Shown: one piece after another, positions 46,100-54,682 of the stretch | How positions within the stretch are numbered: the first letter of the stretch is position 1 | Layout of the letters: each line of letters begins with the position of its first letter | NCBI RefSeq assembly: GCF_000067205.1 | Contig: NC_010170.1 | Coordinates: 4,898,001 to 4,962,000 of the forward strand | Direction: 5' to 3' | Source of the DNA: Bordetella petrii | GTDB lineage: Bacteria > Pseudomonadota > Gammaproteobacteria > Burkholderiales > Burkholderiaceae_B | DNA: 64,000 bases | Translations under genes and position numbers: made by a program | The notes under the pieces: generated by a model | What the model was told of the DNA's origin: nothing | Databases searched by the model: none | Seen by the model: the letters and a program-made list of their open reading frames with translations, nothing else

Positions 46100-47530
46100 T
46101 CACGCCGCCGTATACGCCGTCTTCACGCTGGTATAGAACTCCGCCGCATAGCGGCCCTGTTCACGCGACCCGTAGCTCGAACCCTTACGTCCGCCAAACG
46201 GCACATGGTAATCAACACCCGCGGTGGGGCAGTTCACCATCACCATGCCGGCTTGCGAATCGCGCTTGAACTGCGTGGCGTACTTCAGCGACGTGGTGCA
46301 GATACCCGACGACAGTCCGAACTCGGTGTCGTTGGCCAGCTCCAGCGCATGTTCGAACGAATCGGCCGGGATCACGGCGGCCACCGGGCCGAAGATTTCC
46401 TCGCGGCTGATGCGCAGGTCGTTGCTGCAATCGACGAACAGCGCCGGCGTCATGTAGAAGCCCTCGGTGGCGCGCTTGACGCGTTCGCCGCCATAGGCCA
46501 GCTTGGCGCCTTCTTCGCGGCCGATGCTGACGTACTGTTCGTTCTGCGCCAGCTGGCTTTCATCGACCACCGGACCGATATCGGTGCCGGCCAGCAGGGC
46601 GTCGTCCACCTTCAGGCTTTTCAGGCGCTCTTGCATGGCGGCGACAAAGCGCGGATAGATACCCTTTTGCACGATCAGGCGGCTCGAAGCCGTGCAGCGC
46701 TGCCCGGTGGAGAAGAACGCGCCATTGATGCAGCTTTCCACAGCCACGTTCAGATCGGCGTCGTCCAGCACCACCATGGGGTTCTTGCCACCCATTTCCA
46801 GTTGCACCTTGGCCAGGCGCGTCATGGCGGCCTGCGCCACGCGGCGGCCGGTGGCGACCGAGCCCGTGAAGCTGATGGCGTCGACCCGCTTGTCGTCCAG
46901 GATGGTCTGGCCCACGATGCCGCCGCGGCCCATGACCAGGTTGAACACGCCCGCAGGCAGTCCGGCGCGGCTGAGGATCTCGGCCAGCGCCCAGGCGCTG
47001 CCCGGCACCAGATCGGCGGGCTTGAACACCACCGTATTGCCGTAAGCCAGCGCCGGCGCGATTTTCCAGGCGGGGATCGCGATGGGGAAATTCCAGGGCG
47101 CGATGATGCCCACCACGCCGACCGGCTCGCGGGTGACGTCGGCTTCGACGCCCGGACGCGTCATGGGCAGCTTCTCGCCCTGGATGCGCAGCGCTTCGCC
47201 CGCGAAGAACTTGAAGATGTAGCCGGCGCGGCTGGCCTCGCCGATGCCTTCGGGCAGGGTCTTGCCTTCTTCGCGCGACAGCAGGCGGCCCAGCTCTTCT
47301 TTGCGCGCCAGGATCTCGGTGCCCACGGCGTCCAGGATGTCGGCGCGGCGCTGGCCCGTGGTGCGGGCCCAGTCGTACGCGGCGGCGCGCGCGGCCGCGA
47401 TGGCCTGGCTGGTCTGGGCGGCGTCGGCCTGGGCATATTCGCCAACGATGTCGGCCAGATTCGACGGATTGATGTTGTTGCGCGTGTCAACGCCGTCGAC
47501 CCAGGCTCCGTTTATGTAATTCGCATGCAT
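46100..47530 (-). CDS. aldehyde dehydrogenase, alpha-ketoglutarate semialdehyde type
   Basis: A 476-residue NAD(P)-dependent aldehyde dehydrogenase. Key elements are [26 protein letters not shown], the general base Glu in LEMGGKNPMVV and the nucleophile Cys in FSTGQRCTASSR. Length and sequence suggest the 2,5-dioxovalerate (alpha-ketoglutarate semialdehyde) group used in sugar-acid breakdown. It is downstream of an FAD-linked 2-hydroxyacid dehydrogenase and a GntR regulator on the same strand, supporting a carbohydrate-acid pathway. The exact substrate is inferred. Confidence 0.85.
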   Translation of the reverse strand: MHANYINGAWVDGVDTRNNINPSNLADIVGEYAQADAAQTSQAIAAARAAAYDWARTTGQRRADILDAVGTEILARKEELGRLLSREEGKTLPEGIGEASRAGYIFKFFAGEALRIQGEKLPMTRPGVEADVTREPVGVVGIIAPWNFPIAIPAWKIAPALAYGNTVVFKPADLVPGSAWALAEILSRAGLPAGVFNLVMGRGGIVGQTILDDKRVDAISFTGSVATGRRVAQAAMTRLAKVQLEMGGKNPMVVLDDADLNVAVESCINGAFFSTGQRCTASSRLIVQKGIYPRFVAAMQERLKSLKVDDALLAGTDIGPVVDESQLAQNEQYVSIGREEGAKLAYGGERVKRATEGFYMTPALFVDCSNDLRISREEIFGPVAAVIPADSFEHALELANDTEFGLSSGICTTSLKYATQFKRDSQAGMVMVNCPTAGVDYHVPFGGRKGSSYGSREQGRYAAEFYTSVKTAYTAA

Positions 47531-47636
47531 GTGTCTCTTCCCGTAGGGTGGATGAATGAAATGCCGCGACGCCGCGGCATCGGCAAGCCAGCCCTGGAAA
47601 CGGCGGCCTGCCGGCGTGCGGCGTGGCGGCGCAAAA

Positions 47637-49049
47637 CTACAACAGCTTGCCAGGGTTCAAGATGCCGGCAGGATCGAGCAGGCGCTTGATGTCGCGCATC
47701 AGCCGCAGCTCCAGCGGATCTTTGCTGTGCAAGAAATGGTCGCGCTTCAACTGGCCAATGCCATGCTCGGCGCTGATACTGCCGCCATAGCGATTGACCT
47801 CGTCCAGCACGATGTCGGTAATGTCTGCGCCATGCTGCGCCGCCCATTCGCGCGGCGCGCCCGCCGGGCGCGACAGGTTGTAGTGTAGATTGCCGTCGCC
47901 GAAATGGCCGAAAATGAATGGCCGGATGTCGGCGTGTACTTCGCGCAGCCGCTGTTCGGCCGACTGCATGAAATCGGGAATGCGCTCGATGGGCAGGGAA
48001 ATATCGTGCTTCAGGTGCGGGCCGTCGGCGCGCTGGGCTTCCGAGATTTCCTCGCGCAGCTTCCACAGGGCCTGCAACTGCGCCAGCGACGCCGATACGG
48101 CCGCATCCAGGCACAGTTCGCGCTCGAGCGCGGCACCCATCACATTTTCCAGCAGGGTATTCAGGGCGGCTTCGTCGGCCGTGTCGGCCAGTTCCATCAG
48201 CACATAGCCTGGGTAGCGCTGGGCGAAAGGCTCTTGCACGCCCTGCGCATGCGCCAGCACCAGGTCGACGCACTGGCCGGTAAAGAATTCGTAGGCCTGC
48301 AGGCGCGAGCCACATTGCTCGTAGACCAGCTCGAACAGCTGCAAGGCCTGTGCGGGCGATTGCACCGCCGCCAGCACCACCGAGCGCACGCTGGTGCGCG
48401 GAAACAAGCGCAGCGCCACCGCCGTGATCACGCCCAGGGTGCCTTCGGCGCCGATCAGCAGCTGCTTCAGGTCGTAGCCGGTATTGTCTTTGCGCAGCGT
48501 GCGCAGCCCGTTGAAGATTTCGCCGGTGGGCAACACTGCCTCTAGGCCCAGCACCAGTTCGCGCGTCATGCCGTAGCGCACCACATTGACGCCGCCTGCG
48601 TTGGTGGATACGTTGCCGCCGATCTGGCACGAGTCTTCAGCGGCCAGGCTGAGCGGCAACAGGCGTCCGGCCTCGTCGGCGGCGCGGCGCAGGTTGCCCA
48701 GGATGCAGCCGGCTTCGGCCACCATGGTGTTGGCGACCGTGTCGATCGCGCGCACGGCGTTCATGCGGTCCAGCGCCAGCACCACATTGGCCGGCTGAGT
48801 GTCGGGCGTGGCGCCGCCGCACATGCCGGTATTGCCGCCGCGCGGCACCACCGGCACGCCGGCCTGCTGGCACAGCGCCAGGCACTGCGCGACGTCTTCG
48901 GTACGGCGCGGCCGCACCACCGCCTGGGCGCGGCCGTTGTACAGGCCGCGCCAGTCGGACAGCCAGGGCGCGATGTCGTCGGGCGCGGTCAAGACGGTAT
49001 CGGGGCCCAGCGCCTGCACCAGGCGCTGGGCGAAATCGGGTGCATTCAT
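47637..49049 (-). CDS. FAD-binding oxidoreductase, D-2-hydroxyacid dehydrogenase (GlcD-like)
   Basis: A 470-residue flavoprotein of the GlcD/D-2-hydroxyglutarate dehydrogenase family. The FAD-binding PCMH domain shows VVRPRRTEDVAQCLALC, VPRGGNTGMCGG and CQIGGNVSTNAGGVNVVRYG. The C-terminal cap has the metal His cluster in FIFGHFGDGNLHYNLSR and SISAEHGIGQLKRD. It probably oxidises a D-2-hydroxyacid and passes electrons to an electron-transfer protein. Its ATG overlaps the gntR stop (ATGA); the aldehyde dehydrogenase follows 106 bp later. Confidence 0.88.
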   Translation of the reverse strand: MNAPDFAQRLVQALGPDTVLTAPDDIAPWLSDWRGLYNGRAQAVVRPRRTEDVAQCLALCQQAGVPVVPRGGNTGMCGGATPDTQPANVVLALDRMNAVRAIDTVANTMVAEAGCILGNLRRAADEAGRLLPLSLAAEDSCQIGGNVSTNAGGVNVVRYGMTRELVLGLEAVLPTGEIFNGLRTLRKDNTGYDLKQLLIGAEGTLGVITAVALRLFPRTSVRSVVLAAVQSPAQALQLFELVYEQCGSRLQAYEFFTGQCVDLVLAHAQGVQEPFAQRYPGYVLMELADTADEAALNTLLENVMGAALERELCLDAAVSASLAQLQALWKLREEISEAQRADGPHLKHDISLPIERIPDFMQSAEQRLREVHADIRPFIFGHFGDGNLHYNLSRPAGAPREWAAQHGADITDIVLDEVNRYGGSISAEHGIGQLKRDHFLHSKDPLELRLMRDIKRLLDPAGILNPGKLL

Positions 49050-49777
49050 GGCGTAGTCGACTCGGATTCGAAAGAGGGAAAATCCAGCTTCAGCCGCTCT
49101 GCCGCGCGCCGCAGGTGCAACACGGCGGCCGTGCGGGCGCGCTGGGAGTCGCGGGCGGCAATGGCTTCGTACAGAGCGACGTGCTCGCGGTGCACGTCGC
49201 CGACCAGTTCCGCCTGGGTCTGCTGCGTGTTTTCACGCGCGATGCGCACCGCGGCGCGCACCTGCAGGTTCAGGTACTGCAGCAATTGCTGGTAATAGGT
49301 GTTGTGCGTGGCCACCGCAATGGCGGCATGAAAGCCGATGTCTTGCTCGACGCCGTCTTCATCGGCATGGCGCAGGTGGTTTTCCATCTGCTCCAGGCAG
49401 GCGGCCATCTTGGCCAGGTCGCCGTCGCTGCGGCGCATGGCCGCCAGGGCCGCGGCCCCGCCTTCCAGTTCCATGCGCAGTTCATACACGCTGGCCAGCT
49501 GGGCGCGGTCCAGCGCCACGCCGCCCCCGGGCACCTGGAACCCCCGGCTGGCGGTGCGCGACACCACCGTGCAGCCGGCGCCCTGACGGCTTTCTACCAG
49601 CCCCTGGGCGCGCAGGCGCTCGGTGGCCTCGCGGATGACCGCCGCGCTGACGCCATACAACTGCGCCAGCGCCTTGCCGGTAGGCAGCTTGCCGCCCACC
49701 GGGTACACGCCGGCCGCGATGTCGGACGCCAGCTTGCCGGCGACCTGCCCGGTAAGCGTGAGGGATTTGGTGAGCAT
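49046..49777 (-). CDS. GntR family regulator (FadR subfamily)
   Basis: A 243-residue repressor-type regulator: N-terminal winged helix (GKLPTGKALAQLYGVSAAVI, REATERLRAQGLVESRQGAG) and a helical FCD ligand domain with metal-site His residues (DIGFHAAIAVATHN, HLRRAAERL). It is the first gene of the operon with the GlcD-like and aldehyde dehydrogenases and probably controls it through the inverted repeat just upstream at 49795. The effector is likely a sugar acid or 2-hydroxyacid, by context. Confidence 0.88.
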   Translation of the reverse strand: MLTKSLTLTGQVAGKLASDIAAGVYPVGGKLPTGKALAQLYGVSAAVIREATERLRAQGLVESRQGAGCTVVSRTASRGFQVPGGGVALDRAQLASVYELRMELEGGAAALAAMRRSDGDLAKMAACLEQMENHLRHADEDGVEQDIGFHAAIAVATHNTYYQQLLQYLNLQVRAAVRIARENTQQTQAELVGDVHREHVALYEAIAARDSQRARTAAVLHLRRAAERLKLDFPSFESESTTP

Positions 49778-49794
49778 CCCGGCATTGTACGAGA

Positions 49795-49815
49795 GTTTTC
49801 AGGTTATATGAAAAC
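49795..49815. promoter_or_regulatory. candidate GntR operator
   Basis: GTTTTCA (49795-49801) and TGAAAAC (49809-49815) form a perfect 7-bp inverted repeat with a 7-bp spacer, 18 bp upstream of the gntR start codon. Its location over the promoter suits autorepression. Confidence 0.55.
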
Positions 49816-49850
49816 TTTCATGGCGAACCGATGCTCGCGCCGGACGTCCC

Positions 49851-50420
49851 CTAGGCCAGCAGCGCCAGAGCCTGGGCCAGCGAAAGGACGGTCGTGCGCG
49901 TGTCGAATGCCGTCGCGAAAAGATGATCGTGCACGATCGGGTCTGGGTCGTAGCAGCAATCCTTGACGGTGTAGAGCCGGAAATCCGCGTCGCTGGCATG
50001 CGCGACCGACGACAGCACCACTCCGGTCGAGGCAATGCCCGCCATGATCAGGGTATCGATTCCCCGCGCGGACAATCGCGGCGCCAGGTCGGTACCGAAG
50101 AACACACTGGCCCGATGCGCCACGATGACCGGCTCGTCGGCCCGCCTGCCGAGTTCCGGCGACACTTGGTCATTGATGAAAAGGCCCAGCTGCTTCATGC
50201 CCTGGCCGTTCTTGTTGCGCGGACTGACTTCCGGATAGCCGGCGCTGAAGTGGATCTGGGCGAAATAGACGGCGACGCCCTTGCCACGCGCCGCGTCGCA
50301 CAGCTGCCGGGTATGGGCGAGCAATGCGGGGGCGACCGACGGGAAGAGGCCCAGGATGTCGGTTTGATAATGCATGACCAGCAAGGCGGTCTGACTCGGG
50401 ACGATGGCTGGGAGTTGCAT
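49851..50420 (-). CDS. isochorismatase-like hydrolase with atypical active site
   Basis: A 189-residue protein with the isochorismatase/cysteine hydrolase fold. The usual catalytic triad is not kept: the Asp of the first strand reads LLVMHYQTD (His), the Lys region reads VAHRASVFFGTDL, and the Cys position in GIASTGVVLSSV is Val. A branch with the TxGVVLS pattern exists, so it may be a real family with another chemistry rather than a decayed gene. The start is the ATG where the fold begins; upstream codons are basic and unlike the family. It stands alone between gntR and the VOC gene. Confidence 0.8.
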   Translation of the reverse strand: MQLPAIVPSQTALLVMHYQTDILGLFPSVAPALLAHTRQLCDAARGKGVAVYFAQIHFSAGYPEVSPRNKNGQGMKQLGLFINDQVSPELGRRADEPVIVAHRASVFFGTDLAPRLSARGIDTLIMAGIASTGVVLSSVAHASDADFRLYTVKDCCYDPDPIVHDHLFATAFDTRTTVLSLAQALALLA

Positions 50421-50592
50421 GCTGGAACCTTGCGCCGTAGCGGCGCTGTAACGGCGCGTGGAGACATTGCGGGCGATGCGGCGAGCGCAGTAATTGACTC
50501 TATCACGCGCGCTTGGTCGCGGCACCGCGCTTAGTTTGTCGGACCAAGGTGCGGCCGGGGCGCCACCGCAATCAGATTAGCGAGGGTCTTTT

Positions 50593-51027
50593 ATGAAAGA
50601 ATGTGCCATGAATACGTCCTTCGCCCCGATACCCATGTTTTCCCACATCTTCATCGGCATCACCGACTTCGACCGCGCCCTGCACTTCTATGAGCGCCTG
50701 TTCAAGATTCTGGGCCTGGAACCACGCTTTTTCGACGCCAGCATCCCCTGGGCGGGCTGGCAGTCTCCGGGGGCCGATCGCCCGTTGTTCGCGATTGCCA
50801 AGCCGTTCAATGGCGCCCCGCACGAACCCGGCAACGGCCAAATGACAGCCTTTCTGGCCGCAACCCGCGAGCAGGTTCGCCAGGCGCATGCCGCCGCGCT
50901 ACAGGAGGGCGGCACGTGCGAAGGAGAACCCGGCCTGCGCCCGCAATACCACCCGCATTATTACGGGGCCTATTTCCGCGATCCGGACGGCAATAAATTG
51001 TGCGTGGTCTGCCACCAGCCTGAATAG
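50593..51027 (+). CDS. VOC (glyoxalase/dioxygenase fold) family protein
   Basis: A 144-residue protein with two beta-alpha-beta-beta-beta units. Metal-ligand candidates are His in FSHIFIGITDFDRALHFYE, a central acidic residue, and Glu/Asp near YFRDPDGNKLCVV at the end. The family includes glyoxalases, fosfomycin-resistance enzymes and antibiotic-binding proteins; this one has no further diagnostic motif. Two in-frame ATGs (50593 and 50608) are possible; the first has GAGGG upstream. Confidence 0.8.
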   Translation: MKECAMNTSFAPIPMFSHIFIGITDFDRALHFYERLFKILGLEPRFFDASIPWAGWQSPGADRPLFAIAKPFNGAPHEPGNGQMTAFLAATREQVRQAHAAALQEGGTCEGEPGLRPQYHPHYYGAYFRDPDGNKLCVVCHQPE

Positions 51028-51037
51028 GCAAGCGCGG

Positions 51038-51676
51038 TCACTTGCCCTGCGCGCCCAAGCTGCGCAGATACGCGCAGAACATGTCGGACATGGCCTGGGC
51101 GTAGGCGTCGATTTCCTGCCCGGTACGGGGGCTTTCCGAGAACTGCTTGCCCGCGGCGCTCAGTACGGTGGTTATGAGATTACCCGCCGTCGCGCGTTCG
51201 GCTTCCGGCGCGCCGGGCAGCGCCAGCCGCATGAAGGCCTGTATGGTGCGATGGCCTTCTGCCTTGGCTTCGCGCGCCTGAGGCGCATCGCGATAAAGTG
51301 GCGCGGCATCGTTAAGGGCCACGCGCATGGCGGCCTCGTCGCATTCCGAGCGTATGAAGGCGCGCACCAGCGCGCGCACCCGCTCCAGCGGCGTGCGGCG
51401 TGTGTCTTCGAGAATGTCGCGCAACAGGTCCGAGGTCTGCCGCCATTCATCGCTCTGCAAGCGGAACAGAATCGCGGCCTTGTTCGGAAAGTACTGGTAC
51501 AGCGAGCCGATGCTCACGCCGGCCGCCTCGGCCACGCGCGCCGTGGTGAAGCGCTGCGCCCCCTCTTTGGCCAAAACCTGAGCCGCCGCCTGCAAAATGG
51601 CGGCGACCAGGCCTGCCGAGCGAGCCTGTTTGGGCTGTTTGCGCGAGGAAATCTGCGGACTGGGGCGAGGCGCCAT
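51038..51676 (-). CDS. TetR family transcriptional regulator
   Basis: A 212-residue regulator. The N-terminal helix-turn-helix is AILQAAAQVLAKEGAQRFTT, ARVAEAAGVSIGSLYQYFPN. The C-terminal part is a variable ligand domain (TetR_C type). The ATG at 51676 is chosen; an earlier ATG would add an A+T-coded leader. It is divergent from the O-methyltransferase gene, and ATGCGA (51691-51696) with TCGCAT (51718-51723) in the gap may be its operator. The methyltransferase is the obvious target. Confidence 0.87.
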   Translation of the reverse strand: MAPRPSPQISSRKQPKQARSAGLVAAILQAAAQVLAKEGAQRFTTARVAEAAGVSIGSLYQYFPNKAAILFRLQSDEWRQTSDLLRDILEDTRRTPLERVRALVRAFIRSECDEAAMRVALNDAAPLYRDAPQAREAKAEGHRTIQAFMRLALPGAPEAERATAGNLITTVLSAAGKQFSESPRTGQEIDAYAQAMSDMFCAYLRSLGAQGK

Positions 51677-51760
51677 GGCGGAGGGCTGGAATGCGAATAG
51701 AAAACCTGAATATTTAGTCGCATTATAGAGGCACCCATTCATCAGTTACAGGATTGCCTC

Positions 51761-52426
51761 ATGACCCTCCTTTCCCACCCCATTGTCGCCACGCTGCTGG
51801 ACCGCCTGTACGGCGAAGCCGACGCGTTAATGCCCGCCACCCGCGCGGTTTTCGCGGGAGTGCCCGAAGCAGAACAAGACCGTCTGATGCGCAGCAAGGC
51901 CGATTACCGCGACCTTTATGGACGCCTGAAAGACATGCCGCTACCCGTGTCGCGCGAGACGGGCGCCCTGCTCTACATGCTGGCGCGAGGCAGCCGGGCG
52001 CAAACCATCGTGGAATTCGGCACCTCGTTCGGACTGTCGACGCTGCACCTGGCCGCCGCCCTGCGCGACAACGGCGGCGGCCGCCTGATCACCAGCGAAT
52101 TCGAAGCCACGAAAGTGGCGCGCGCCCAGGCCAACCTGGCGGCCGCCGGGCTGGCCGATCTGGTGGAGTTCCGCGAGGGCGATGCATTGCAAACCCTGCG
52201 AGCGGACCTGCCGCCCGTCATCGACCTGGTGCTGCTGGACGGCGCCAAGGGACTTTATGCCGATGTGCTGGACCTGCTGGAAAGCCGACTGCGGCCCGGG
52301 GCGTATGTCGTGGCGGACAACGCCGATTACAGCCCCGATTATCTGGCGCGCGTCCGGTCGCCCGAGCGGGGTTACTTGTCAGTGCCGTTCGGCGGCGACG
52401 TCGAGTTGTCGATGCGCCTGGGCTGA
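51761..52426 (+). CDS. O-methyltransferase-like SAM-dependent methyltransferase
   Basis: A 221-residue class I methyltransferase. Motif I is IVEFGTSFGLSTLHLA, motif II region LITSEFEATKVARAQANLAA, and the acidic post-motif is VLLDGAKGLY, as in catechol O-methyltransferase-like bacterial enzymes. It is under likely TetR control (divergent neighbour). It could detoxify a small aromatic or other inducer. The substrate is unknown. Confidence 0.85.
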   Translation: MTLLSHPIVATLLDRLYGEADALMPATRAVFAGVPEAEQDRLMRSKADYRDLYGRLKDMPLPVSRETGALLYMLARGSRAQTIVEFGTSFGLSTLHLAAALRDNGGGRLITSEFEATKVARAQANLAAAGLADLVEFREGDALQTLRADLPPVIDLVLLDGAKGLYADVLDLLESRLRPGAYVVADNADYSPDYLARVRSPERGYLSVPFGGDVELSMRLG

Positions 52427-52458
52427 TTGCCGGCAAGCGCGGCGACGGGCAGCCGGAA

Positions 52459-53217
52459 TCAGTGCGCGTGGGCCGGGCCGCACACCGCGCATTCGGGGTC
52501 GCGCTGCACGTTGACGCTGCGCCACTGCATGGTGCGCACGTCCAGCCACAGCAGCCGGCCCGACAGGCTTTCGCCGATGCCGGCCAGCAACTTGAGCGCT
52601 TCGGCGGCCTGCATGGCGCCGATAATGCCTACCAGCGGCGCGAACACGCCCATGGTGGCGCAATTGGCCTCTTCGACTTCGTCGGCCTCGGGAAACAGAC
52701 AGTGATAGCACGGCGCGTCGTCGCGGCGCAGATCGTACACGCTGACCTGGCCGTCGAAGCGGATGGCCGCCCCGGACACGAGCGGCTTGCGGTGACGCAC
52801 GCAGGCGCGGTTGATGGCGTGACGCGTGGCGAAGTTGTCGGTGCAGTCGAGCACCAGATCGGCGGCGGCCACGGCGTCGTCCAGGCGCTGCCCATCGAGG
52901 CGCTCGACGCGCGGCGTGACGCGGGTTTCAGGGTTGTAGGCTGCCAGCGTGTCGCGGCCGGATTCGGCCTTGGGCCGGCCGACGCTGGCGTCTACGTGCA
53001 GGATCTGGCGCTGCAAATTGCTGAGCTCGACGATATCGTCGTCGGCCAGGGTGATGTCGCCGACCCCCGCGGTGGCCAGATACAGCGCCGCGGGCGAACC
53101 CAGTCCGCCCGCGCCTACGATGAGGACCTTGCCGGCCAGGAATTTCTCCTGGCCTTCGATGCCCAGTTCATCGAGCAGAATGTGCCGCGCATAGCGCAGC
53201 AACTGCTGGTCGTTCAT
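52459..53217 (-). CDS. moeB: molybdopterin-synthase adenylyltransferase MoeB (ThiF/HesA family)
   Basis: A 252-residue E1-like enzyme that adenylates the C-terminal Gly of MoaD (or ThiS). It has nucleotide-binding GAGGLGSPAALYLATAGVG, DDDIVELSNLQRQILH, the catalytic region DCTDNFATRHAINRACV, and two zinc CxxC pairs, CYHC and CAVC. No rhodanese domain is attached. It starts inside the ctpA stop (ATGA) and ends the gpmA-envC-ctpA-moeB operon. MoeB and ThiF are hard to separate by sequence alone. Confidence 0.88.
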   Translation of the reverse strand: MNDQQLLRYARHILLDELGIEGQEKFLAGKVLIVGAGGLGSPAALYLATAGVGDITLADDDIVELSNLQRQILHVDASVGRPKAESGRDTLAAYNPETRVTPRVERLDGQRLDDAVAAADLVLDCTDNFATRHAINRACVRHRKPLVSGAAIRFDGQVSVYDLRRDDAPCYHCLFPEADEVEEANCATMGVFAPLVGIIGAMQAAEALKLLAGIGESLSGRLLWLDVRTMQWRSVNVQRDPECAVCGPAHAH

Positions 53218-54656
53218 TTTTGCTTGGCGGGCTGGACTCCGGACGGCGTGATCGTCAGGCGTTCGGGCGTGCCGGTGCCCGGCTTGGCCGAGGCCCGGGC
53301 CTGGGCCCGGGCGCTGCCCTTCTGCACCGGCTTGCCGGCCAGCAGGTTCAGGGCCTGCTGCAGCTGGAAGTCGTCTTTGCCGCCGAACTCGAACATCTTG
53401 GCCGGAACGGGGGTGTCGGGAGCGTCGGGCGACGACTTGATTTCGTCGCTCTGGTTGTTGGCCAGGTGGCGCTGCAGGTCGGCTTCGCGCGGCAGGCGGA
53501 ACAGGTCGCCCTCGGCCGTGTCGGCCACGACGTAGTCGGGCTCGATGCCGGTGGCCTGGATGGAGCGGCCACTGGGCGTGAAATAGCGCGACGTGGTGAG
53601 CTTGACGCCGGTGTCCTGGCTGAGCGGCAGGATGATCTGCACCGAGCCCTTGCCGAACGTGCGGTTGCCCAGCACCTTGGCGCGCTTGTGGTCTTGCAGC
53701 GCGCCCGCCACGATTTCAGAGGCCGAGGCCGAACCCACGTTGACCAGCACGACCATGGGCACCTTCTTGACCCAGCCGGGCAGGCCCGACAGATAGTTGC
53801 CTTCGCCGCGCGCGTATTCGGCCGGCGTGGCCAGGTACTTGTGGCGAGAATCGGGCGTGCGGCCGTCAGTGGACACCACCAGCACGTCGGGCGGCAGGAA
53901 CGCCGCGGCCACGCCGATGGCGCTGGTCAGCAGGCCGCCGGGGTCGTTGCGCAGGTCGAGCACCAGGCTCTTGGGTTCGCCCTTGGCGCCCAGCTCTTTA
54001 AGCTGGCGGGCCAGGTCGGAGCCGGTTTTTTCCTGGAATTGCGCGATGCGCACGTAGGCCACGCCGTTGTCGAGCATCTTGCTGCGCACGCTGCGCACCT
54101 TGATGATGTCGCGCACGATGTGCACCACGACCGGCTGAGGGTTGTCGGCCCGCATGATGGTCAGCGTGATCGGCGTTTTGGGGGCGCCGCGCATGAGCTT
54201 GACCGCTTCGCTCAGCGACATGCCCTTGGTGGGCGTGTCGTCGATCTTGATGATGAGGTCGCCGGCCAGCACGCCGGCGCGCGCGGCGGGCGTGTCTTCG
54301 ATGGGCGAGATGACCTTGACGAAGCCGTCTTCGGCGCCGACCTCGATGCCCAGGCCGCCGAATTCGCCCTGCGTGGTGGTCTGCATTTCGCGGAACGCGT
54401 CGGCATCCAGGTAGGCGGAATGGGGGTCCAGGTTGGACACCATGCCCGAAATGGCATTGTTGATCAGGGTTTTGTCGTCGACCGCCTCGACGTAGTTGTT
54501 CTTGATGGCGGCGAATACGTTGCTGAGCTGCCTGAGTTCATCGAGCGGCAGCGGGCTGCCGCGCTGCGCCAGTGCCGTGACACCTACGCTGAGCAAGATG
54601 CCCGCCACCACGCCGATGGCAACCAAACCGAAACCGCGAAACTTGCGAGTGCCCAT
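53214..54656 (-). CDS. ctpA: S41 family C-terminal processing peptidase
   Basis: A 480-residue periplasmic or membrane-anchored serine protease. It has an N-terminal signal anchor (FGLVAIGVVAGILLSVGVTA), a PDZ domain (about 95-175: GFVKVISPIEDTPAARAGVL) and the S41 catalytic domain with Ser in VGSASASEIVAGAL and Lys in RTFGKGSVQ. The C-terminal 70 residues are Ala/Pro/Lys-rich. The start is the ATG after the family-like MGTRKFRG; an upstream in-frame ATG overlaps envC. It follows envC by 26 bp, an order seen in many betaproteobacteria. Confidence 0.9.
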   Translation of the reverse strand: MGTRKFRGFGLVAIGVVAGILLSVGVTALAQRGSPLPLDELRQLSNVFAAIKNNYVEAVDDKTLINNAISGMVSNLDPHSAYLDADAFREMQTTTQGEFGGLGIEVGAEDGFVKVISPIEDTPAARAGVLAGDLIIKIDDTPTKGMSLSEAVKLMRGAPKTPITLTIMRADNPQPVVVHIVRDIIKVRSVRSKMLDNGVAYVRIAQFQEKTGSDLARQLKELGAKGEPKSLVLDLRNDPGGLLTSAIGVAAAFLPPDVLVVSTDGRTPDSRHKYLATPAEYARGEGNYLSGLPGWVKKVPMVVLVNVGSASASEIVAGALQDHKRAKVLGNRTFGKGSVQIILPLSQDTGVKLTTSRYFTPSGRSIQATGIEPDYVVADTAEGDLFRLPREADLQRHLANNQSDEIKSSPDAPDTPVPAKMFEFGGKDDFQLQQALNLLAGKPVQKGSARAQARASAKPGTGTPERLTITPSGVQPAKQK

Positions 54657-54682
54657 GCACACTTCCTGATTTTGATACCGGG

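Noticed and set aside
45554..47689. 711-codon plus-strand frame from the repeat region through the aldehyde dehydrogenase
   Set aside because: It starts within the palindromes and then runs antisense to a clear dehydrogenase gene.
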